From: a virus
Virus record (IMG/VR): IMGVR_UViG_3300027742_000001
Span: 1-64,000 of that record
Strand: one strand, 5' to 3'
Length of the DNA: 64,000 nt
The first letter of the stretch is position 1. The number at the start of each line of letters is the position of its first letter. A program made the translations under genes and the position numbers. The notes beneath the pieces were generated by a model. It was given only the letters and a program-made list of their open reading frames with translations. It was not told where the DNA came from and did not search any database. Positions 58,991 to 64,000 of the stretch are shown one piece after another.

Positions 58991-59755
58991 CTAATAAGTA
59001 GTAGCTAAACTAATACCTGCATAAGCATAAAATACTGTTAAAAGGTGTTTAGGTATTTCTGAATCTCGGTAAGTTGTTTCTGAACCTTCTTTATCTTGTA
59101 CTCTTGAAATTAAATCTGCTTTAGCTTTTCTTCTATCATATCTTAATTTAATAAGTTCATAAAAAGCCATCTTTAAATCATTCGGTAAAGTATCATATCC
59201 TACGTTTAAGTTTATAAGAAAAGGTTTCCTTAAATTACTTGGTGTAGTTTCTAGTTCAAATTTGTTGTTATAAATATAATAATCAGTATCTTCTGTAAGT
59301 GTTTCTCCTAAATATGTTACTGAATTAACAGTATAAGGATTAATACCAATTCTATAATCTAGTTTATCTTTTCGGGGGAATATTTCAAGGGTAAGTGTAT
59401 CAGACTCATTAATAAAAACATAGTACTTGTAGTTTATTGTAAGTGTTGTATTGTTAGGTATTGAGCCTGAGCTTAAACTTGTAATAGTTCCATCTTCATA
59501 ATTAACTGTATAATCAGTATCTTCAACATAAGTATCAATAGTTAATGATTGTATGTTCTTATGAATGAGTTGAGTTTCGGTATCGTGTACTAATAGTAAT
59601 GATTCAGAAGTTGATTCGGTATCTCTTAACAAAGCTATTCCAAAAGTTGTATATAATTCTCGTAAAACACCTAACATTATACTAGCATACTCAGTATCAT
59701 TTTTAGATTCATCAATACTAAAGCTTAATTTAAAATCTGTAAAAGAAGTTTGCAT
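58991..59755 (-). CDS. Head-tail adaptor protein, gp6-like, with inserted beta domain
   Basis: 254 aa, about twice the usual length. The C-terminal 75 residues (TLPNDLKMAFYELIKLRYDR, EGSETTYRDSEIPKHLL, VFYAYAG) match gp6-type connector proteins that ring the portal. Residues about 60-170 are an all-beta insertion with VEDTDYTVNYEDGTIT and GETLTEDTDYYIYNN, two similar repeats resembling domains that decorate phage necks. The N-terminal helix ASIMLGVLRELYTTFG completes the split adaptor domain. Confidence 0.72.
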   Translation of the reverse strand: MQTSFTDFKLSFSIDESKNDTEYASIMLGVLRELYTTFGIALLRDTESTSESLLLVHDTETQLIHKNIQSLTIDTYVEDTDYTVNYEDGTITSLSSGSIPNNTTLTINYKYYVFINESDTLTLEIFPRKDKLDYRIGINPYTVNSVTYLGETLTEDTDYYIYNNKFELETTPSNLRKPFLINLNVGYDTLPNDLKMAFYELIKLRYDRRKAKADLISRVQDKEGSETTYRDSEIPKHLLTVFYAYAGISLATTY

Positions 59756-59765
59756 TTAATCTCCT

Positions 59766-60035
59766 TTATTTAGCCTCTGTTTTAGCTTTAGTTCTTGGTG
59801 TTCTTTTTCTAGTAGTTTTTGGTTTAGGAGTTTCTTTTTTAGGTTCTTCAATTTTTGTTTCTTGTTTTTCTATCTGTTTTGTTTCTTTGACTTTATCTTC
59901 TTTAATTTCTATAAAAAGATTTGGTTGTTTTAAAAGTTCTTTACCAAGTTCCTCTGAAACTTCTACTTCACAAAATTTCTCGAAGTGAAGTCCATCAGTA
60001 ATTGTAAGACCTTTATGTCTATACTTTATCTTCAT
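59766..60035 (-). CDS. Small protein with lysine-rich tail (89 aa)
   Basis: Short beta-like N-terminus (IKYRHKGLTITDGLHFEKF, VEVSEELGKELLKQPN) and a low-complexity lysine/threonine/proline tail (PKPKTTRKRTPRTKAKTE). Proteins of this shape follow capsid genes in many siphoviruses; the basic tail may contact packaged DNA. Function unproven. Confidence 0.6.
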   Translation of the reverse strand: MKIKYRHKGLTITDGLHFEKFCEVEVSEELGKELLKQPNLFIEIKEDKVKETKQIEKQETKIEEPKKETPKPKTTRKRTPRTKAKTEAK

Positions 60036-60065
60036 TGCAATCCTTTCGACTGTACTCTATATGTT

Positions 60066-61550
60066 CTATTTTATGTGTTTAATATATACTTTGTTACCAC
60101 AATCCCAATATCTTAAGTAATCATTATTCAACATATTTTCATATTCAGTTAGATTAGAATCATATACTTCTAGTTTATCTTTTAACTTATGCTTCATAAA
60201 CTTTTGTCTATTAAGTACCTCTAAAGAGCCTTCTTTAAAATAATAATAATTAGGTTTACTTTCATGTGTAAAATAAAAACCTAATGATTCATATAAAGAA
60301 CCATCAAATATGCTCTTATCACAATAACTAACTAAAGTTCCTTTAAAGTTTCTTTCAAAGTATTTTAATAACTTACTCGCTCCTCCAATAACTGAAGTGC
60401 CTAATTTGTTACAAAATCTTATAAGTTCATAATCATGTTTATTACTAAATCTAGATTTTCCAAAAGTCATTATTGATACTAAATCATTATTATAAATTAA
60501 CCCATACTTTAATGTGCTTGAAGAATATCCTTGTAAATGATTATCATTAATAAAATCTTTTGCTTCCTTTGTGCTTAACTCAACTAAAGTACATTTTCTA
60601 GCATATATTTTATTAGTAACAATTCCTAATCTCTTTTTGATTAAATCTTTTATTATGTCTTGTTTATTAATCCATTGGTGTTCAAAGATATGTAATAATT
60701 GAATCCCTTTTTGATTTGCTACGTTTGTCTTGTTTAAGTGATAATCTTTTGTTTTACCTCTTATACCTTCTGAGTGCCAATACAATCCATTATATTCAAA
60801 CCCTATTGCTAAATCTTCAATATAAACATCTATTTCTTTTAAATCTAAAATTCTACTATTTTGAGTTATCTCTTTATCTGTTAAAGATTGAATAAATTCA
60901 TATAGTACTATTTCACCTTTAGATTTAACATTTTGACATCCACAAGAAGTTTTAGAGCCATTTCTTATATAAGTATTTTGCCATTCAAAAACTTCATCAC
61001 AAAAAGGACATTTAAACTTAGAGATATATCTATCAAAATCTTTGTGCTTTTTTATATTAGGTTCAACTACCTCAATATTATTTAAAGTTTGACCTTTTTT
61101 TGGTTTTTGTTTTCTTAATGTACACCCACATGATTTTCTACCTTTTTTACTAACCTCTTTAATAGTAGTAATAAAAGAATCTCCACAGTCTACACATTTA
61201 AACTTAGCTTTTCTATCTTTATGACTTGATTCAGTTTTTTCAATAGGAAATAATTCAAGTATCTCTACATTATATTTACCAATCTTTTGTCCTACTTTAT
61301 ACTTATTGTAAGGTAATTGACACCCACAAGATATTTTAGCATTAGTTCTCCCTCGTATAACGTGGTCTAAACTAGCTTCAAAAGGTTCTTTACAAAAAGG
61401 ACATTCAAAAATAGCTCTCTTTTGACTTCTATTTTTACCTTCAGGAATCCAATAATCAGTAAGCATTTTAACTTTCTGAGTTCCTACGTAATCACCTTTA
61501 TTATATTTTCTATTTCTTAGTTTATTTTGCTTATTTTTTTCTGTATCCAA
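60066..61550 (-). CDS. Putative homing endonuclease, EDxHD/Vsr-like, with zinc ribbons
   Basis: 494 aa. Three zinc-ribbon repeats with C-x2-C...C-G-C (FECPFCKEP...SCGC; FKCVDCGDS...SCGC; FKCPFCDEV...SCGC) precede a PD-(D/E)XK-type nuclease domain. KEIDVYIEDLAIGFEYNGLYWHSE there shows the E-x-D and E-x-N-G-x-x-W-H pattern of Vsr-like homing enzymes. The C-terminal 180 residues (AKDFINDNHLQGY, YELIRFCNKLG, LVSYCDKSIFDG) recur with such endonucleases. It starts with TTG behind AAAAAGGAG and has its own promoter, and it splits the capsid gene from the neck genes. Confidence 0.75.
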   Translation of the reverse strand: MDTEKNKQNKLRNRKYNKGDYVGTQKVKMLTDYWIPEGKNRSQKRAIFECPFCKEPFEASLDHVIRGRTNAKISCGCQLPYNKYKVGQKIGKYNVEILELFPIEKTESSHKDRKAKFKCVDCGDSFITTIKEVSKKGRKSCGCTLRKQKPKKGQTLNNIEVVEPNIKKHKDFDRYISKFKCPFCDEVFEWQNTYIRNGSKTSCGCQNVKSKGEIVLYEFIQSLTDKEITQNSRILDLKEIDVYIEDLAIGFEYNGLYWHSEGIRGKTKDYHLNKTNVANQKGIQLLHIFEHQWINKQDIIKDLIKKRLGIVTNKIYARKCTLVELSTKEAKDFINDNHLQGYSSSTLKYGLIYNNDLVSIMTFGKSRFSNKHDYELIRFCNKLGTSVIGGASKLLKYFERNFKGTLVSYCDKSIFDGSLYESLGFYFTHESKPNYYYFKEGSLEVLNRQKFMKHKLKDKLEVYDSNLTEYENMLNNDYLRYWDCGNKVYIKHIK

Positions 61551-61571
61551 CTATTAACTCCTTTTTGTTTT

Positions 61572-61604
61572 ACTATAACATAAGGTAGCTTAATAATTAC
61601 TTAA
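61572..61604 (-). promoter_or_regulatory. Sigma-70-type promoter for the endonuclease, TTAAGT-N21-TATAGT
   Basis: On the - strand TTAAGT (61604-61599), exactly 21 bases, then TATAGT (61577-61572), and about 20 bases to the TTG start. Same boxes and spacing as the left-arm promoters, and the only clear one found in the right arm. Confidence 0.68.
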
Positions 61605-61639
61605 TACAAATACTAAGATATTGGGATTGTGGTAACTAA

Positions 61640-61663
61640 ACTAGAAGAAATTAATCTTCTAGT
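61640..61663 (-). terminator. Terminator-like hairpin after the capsid gene
   Basis: On the - strand a perfect 9-bp stem ACTAGAAGA / TCTTCTAGT with loop TTAATT, seven bases after the capsid stop codon and followed by TTAGTT. It lies between the capsid gene and the endonuclease promoter, so it may end or protect the capsid mRNA and separate the two units. Confidence 0.62.
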
Positions 61664-61669
61664 CTTTTA

Positions 61670-62911
61670 CTAAGCTATATTATATCCTAATACAACATAT
61701 TTTCTATCTGTATCAACTGGGAAGTTAGTTTCAGTACTATCATATAAACCACCAAACCCAACTCTACTTCTCATAGCCCAAGCTTGAGTATCATTTTTGA
61801 TATTTTCATCAGTTTTAACAGTTGTAGAACCAGCTTTCATATATGCTTTTAAGAAATCAACATTAGCCATGATTAATGAACCAAATGTATTTGAAGAAGT
61901 TTCAATGATTCCAGTAGCACCAACTTGAGGCATAAAGTCTAGTTGATATAGAGGCATACCATTAAATCTAGTTACAATATCACCATTACTAATGATTTGT
62001 CTTTCAAATACATCAGTAAATCTTGACATTCTTTGATAAGTTTTAAGGTCAGCAAATAAAGCAACTTTTCCTAAAGAAATTTGAGTATTAGTCATATATT
62101 TCCCACCTGAAGTTTGCATTTCAAATACTTTATCAAGGAATTGTGTATCAGATAGAGTTGAACCCCCAAAGTTTACTTTAGCTTTTTCAAAACCTAATCT
62201 TCTGATTCCTTTGAATTGAGTGATAGGGTTAGAAGCAGTTACAGCATTTCCATCAATATCAGTTTTATCCCAATCAGTACCATCAAATTCAGCTACAACA
62301 TTGTGTCCATTAGTAATTGCGTTTTCAAATGCTTCAGCGAAACCTTGTTGCATATCTCTAATAACACCAACAGCTAAATCAATCATAGAATCTTCTAAAG
62401 ACTCAGTTGAGATAACAGCATAAGACATTACTTTATCAACAACATATCTGAAGTGAGTGAAAGTTTGGTCAGAAGCAGTTGCGTCATCACCTTCTCCAAC
62501 TCTAAATACATTTAATCTAGTGTCTTGTAATGCTCTAGTAATAGATACATCCATAACTTCTTCCATTGGAATTAATGAAGAAAGTTTAATTGAATTCCAA
62601 GCATCTAAAATTAGTTGCCCTGAAGGTCCTGAAGGAATTAAATCACTAATATCAGAAGTTAAAAGTGATTTAGTAACACCTTTTGTTTCAGCATATGCTA
62701 AAATATCTTCTACATCTTCTTGTCCAAAAGACAACCCATTTTTTTCTTTAATAGACTTAACAGCCCAAGCAACATCTAATACTCTCATATCTTCTTTAGT
62801 TGCTCTTTTAACATTATAAGATGTATAATCTTTTGGAGCATTTGCTTTTGGCATTTTAGTTTCAGCTTTTTGTGAAACTTTCTTTTCAATCATTTTGTCA
62901 AATTTAGACAT
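61670..62911 (-). CDS. Major capsid protein, HK97 fold
   Basis: 413 aa. The helical, charged N-terminus (FDKMIEKKVSQKAETKMPKA) may be a removable scaffold part. HK97-fold features follow: LIPMEEVMDVSITRAL, an extended arm with RYVVDKVMSYAVISTESLED (the usual E-loop/spine-helix transition), spine helix VGVIRDMQQGFAEAFENAI, and C-terminal P- and A-domain strands (GMPLYQLDFMPQ, LIMANVDFLKAYMKAG). Flanked by the protease/scaffold gene and neck genes. Codon use is more C-rich than in its neighbours, as expected for an abundant product. Hairpin after the stop. Confidence 0.88.
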   Translation of the reverse strand: MSKFDKMIEKKVSQKAETKMPKANAPKDYTSYNVKRATKEDMRVLDVAWAVKSIKEKNGLSFGQEDVEDILAYAETKGVTKSLLTSDISDLIPSGPSGQLILDAWNSIKLSSLIPMEEVMDVSITRALQDTRLNVFRVGEGDDATASDQTFTHFRYVVDKVMSYAVISTESLEDSMIDLAVGVIRDMQQGFAEAFENAITNGHNVVAEFDGTDWDKTDIDGNAVTASNPITQFKGIRRLGFEKAKVNFGGSTLSDTQFLDKVFEMQTSGGKYMTNTQISLGKVALFADLKTYQRMSRFTDVFERQIISNGDIVTRFNGMPLYQLDFMPQVGATGIIETSSNTFGSLIMANVDFLKAYMKAGSTTVKTDENIKNDTQAWAMRSRVGFGGLYDSTETNFPVDTDRKYVVLGYNIA

Positions 62912-62937
62912 TTATCTTTCCTTGTTTTAATTTTGTT

Positions 62938-63696
62938 TTAATCTTCTTTTGATAACTCAGCTTCAACATAAGCTTCAATTTCTTCTAACTTAGTTGCTAA
63001 TTTATCATATGCTTCTTTTATTTCTTCTGCTGAAGCTTCTTCTAACTTAATATCTAAGATACTAGGTTTTTGAGGAGCAGATTCAACTTTTTGTTCAACA
63101 TCTTCCTTTGGAGTTTCCTCTTTTGGAGTGTTATCAGTTGGTTGTTCTGATTGGTTTGTGGAAGTTGGTTCTTCTGAAGTTTTAGCTAAATCTTCTTTTG
63201 GTTCTTTCTCTGATTGGTTCTCTTTTGAGCTAACTTCTTCTTTCGATTCAGTTGTAGAGGTATTTGTTTCAGATACTTCATTTTCAGATTTAGTTTCTTC
63301 ATTAGGTTTAGTAGTTTCACTATTTTCAGTAGGTTTTGTTTCTTCTGTATTTTCCTTTGTTTCAACTTCTTTAGTTTTTGTTTCTTTTCCCATTTCTTTT
63401 GTATTCCCTTTTGTTTCTATTGCTTTTTCTTTAACTTCTGTTATTCTTGCAGATTCTACTTCAACAGTTTGTCTAAATGTTTCCATAGCAGAATTAATAT
63501 TAGCTAACATTTCTTCTTTATCAAAACTTTCAGACCATTTAAATTCATAAATATTATCTTGAATAGTTTCTATAAAGTAATTAAACATTTGCCATAAGTT
63601 ATCATCTATATGCCAAAACTCATTTTGAGTATCTTCAATAGTAAGACCTTTTATAATCTTTTCTTGAATCTCTTTTAGTTGTTCTTCTTTATTCAT
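62938..63696 (-). CDS. Scaffolding protein from an internal start (252 aa)
   Basis: An ATG at 63696, in frame with the protease, is preceded by AAAAGGGAAAGAA, a usable ribosome-binding site. Starting here would give a separate acidic scaffold: helical ends and a Thr/Glu/Lys-rich middle. This is the lambda C/Nu3 and HK97-type arrangement of nested protease and scaffold. Whether both products are made cannot be decided from sequence. Confidence 0.5.
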   Translation of the reverse strand: MNKEEQLKEIQEKIIKGLTIEDTQNEFWHIDDNLWQMFNYFIETIQDNIYEFKWSESFDKEEMLANINSAMETFRQTVEVESARITEVKEKAIETKGNTKEMGKETKTKEVETKENTEETKPTENSETTKPNEETKSENEVSETNTSTTESKEEVSSKENQSEKEPKEDLAKTSEEPTSTNQSEQPTDNTPKEETPKEDVEQKVESAPQKPSILDIKLEEASAEEIKEAYDKLATKLEEIEAYVEAELSKED

Positions 63697-63999
63697 TTCT
63701 TTCCCTTTTGTTTCTTTTTCACAAGAACACTCTGAACTTGGATTAGCTTGTTTTAATTGTTCTATTTCACAACTAAATCCTATGCATTTCCCTTTATCAT
63801 CTATAATTGATTTGAGTTCTGTTTCTTCTTTTAGTTTTGGAGTATCTACTTGTTCTAACCATTTAGCTACTTCAAGAGCTTCTTTATTAGTTTTAAGACT
63901 TTTACTAGTATTTATTTTAGCTAAAGGATTGGCTCCGATAACATTACAAATAGATGTTTCATAAATAAAACCTTTTGTAAAAGAAAATATTTCATTTCC
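62938..63999 (-). CDS. Prohead protease with scaffold-like C-terminus, partial at the right edge
   Basis: The frame is open from the window edge through to the TAA at 62938, 353 codons. The first visible residues, YETSICNVIGANPLAKI, match the conserved C-terminal end of HK97-type prohead proteases (EVSIV..-ANPxAxI). The following 330 residues are acidic, low complexity and helical (TKENTEETKPTENSETT, SAEEIKEAYDKLATKLEEIE), as in scaffold proteins. No ATG, GTG or TTG occurs in the first 101 codons, so the start lies beyond the window. A second, internal start is listed separately. Confidence 0.72.
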   Translation of the reverse strand, partial: GNEIFSFTKGFIYETSICNVIGANPLAKINTSKSLKTNKEALEVAKWLEQVDTPKLKEETELKSIIDDKGKCIGFSCEIEQLKQANPSSECSCEKETKGKEMNKEEQLKEIQEKIIKGLTIEDTQNEFWHIDDNLWQMFNYFIETIQDNIYEFKWSESFDKEEMLANINSAMETFRQTVEVESARITEVKEKAIETKGNTKEMGKETKTKEVETKENTEETKPTENSETTKPNEETKSENEVSETNTSTTESKEEVSSKENQSEKEPKEDLAKTSEEPTSTNQSEQPTDNTPKEETPKEDVEQKVESAPQKPSILDIKLEEASAEEIKEAYDKLATKLEEIEAYVEAELSKED

Positions 64000-64000
64000 A

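Noticed and set aside
62457-62819. 120-codon + strand frame opposite the capsid gene
   Set aside because: Complementary-strand shadow of the capsid coding sequence without start signals.
63128-63550. 140-codon + strand frame opposite the scaffold region
   Set aside because: Serine/valine/phenylalanine-rich reading produced by the complement of an acidic low-complexity gene; no ribosome-binding site.
1-64000. tRNA genes, CRISPR arrays, integrase, repressor or insertion sequences
   Set aside because: I looked for T-loop-like sequence, regular spaced repeats and recombinase or transposase motifs and found none. A dedicated tRNA search was not possible.

Overview
The window is about 64 kb of a very A+T-rich tailed-phage genome with a long, non-contractile (siphovirus, lambda-like) tail and a T5-like replication module. 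The genetic code is standard: TGA is a stop and TGG is Trp. Shine-Dalgarno sites are strong and uniform (AAAGGAG...ATG). The host is probably a Gram-negative member of the Campylobacterota (Arcobacter/Campylobacter relatives). This rests on a recurring promoter, TTAAG(C/T)-N21-TATAAT often with TTTG just before the -10 box, which matches the Campylobacter jejuni sigma-70 consensus as I remember it (TTTAAGTnTT / TTTTTTTG / TATAAT). A lipobox outer-membrane spanin, periplasmic export signals and a GH108 endolysin agree with a Gram-negative host. Host assignment is inference.

Left arm (1-38.36 kb, all + strand): early and replication genes in short operons, each opened by a copy of that promoter. 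Replication and repair genes in order are a P-loop helicase-like protein (507), Toprim primase (6694), SSB-like OB protein (9237), SF2 helicase (11523), DnaB-like helicase (14888), dNMP kinase (17045), family A DNA polymerase with an inserted DNA-binding-like domain (17962), flap endonuclease (25387), SbcD/gp47 (26670), SbcC/gp46 (28097) and a second metallophosphoesterase (32412). About forty small proteins of unknown function lie between them, several less than 60 aa long. A signal-peptide lytic transglycosylase (10949) is oddly placed among the replication genes. A roughly 1 kb non-coding stretch at 1.8-2.76 kb ends in a nested inverted-repeat structure and is the best origin or regulatory-RNA candidate.

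The two arms converge at 38.36-38.41 kb on a terminator hairpin.

Right arm (38.41-64 kb, all - strand, so read from 64 kb down): prohead protease with an in-frame internal scaffold start (open at the window edge), HK97-fold major capsid protein, head-tail adaptor, gp10-like protein, tail terminator, tail tube protein, tail assembly chaperones G and GT linked by a -1 frameshift on AAAAAAG, tape measure, tail tip proteins M, L, NlpC/P60 and J, tail fibre and probable fibre chaperone. Then come a complete CheY-like response regulator and a membrane coiled-coil protein. The lysis genes follow: LLH-like holin, secreted thermonuclease, overlapping i-/o-spanins and GH108 endolysin, with two more virion-type proteins.

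Three free-standing homing endonuclease genes sit directly behind the polymerase, the tail tube gene and the capsid gene. Two carry their own control elements: a Campylobacterota-type promoter at 61.57-61.60 kb, and a bulged long hairpin with a complementary loop (kissing pair) at 56.69-56.78 kb. No integrase, repressor, tRNA, CRISPR array or terminase was seen. Terminase, portal and the rest of the protease should lie just beyond the right edge.
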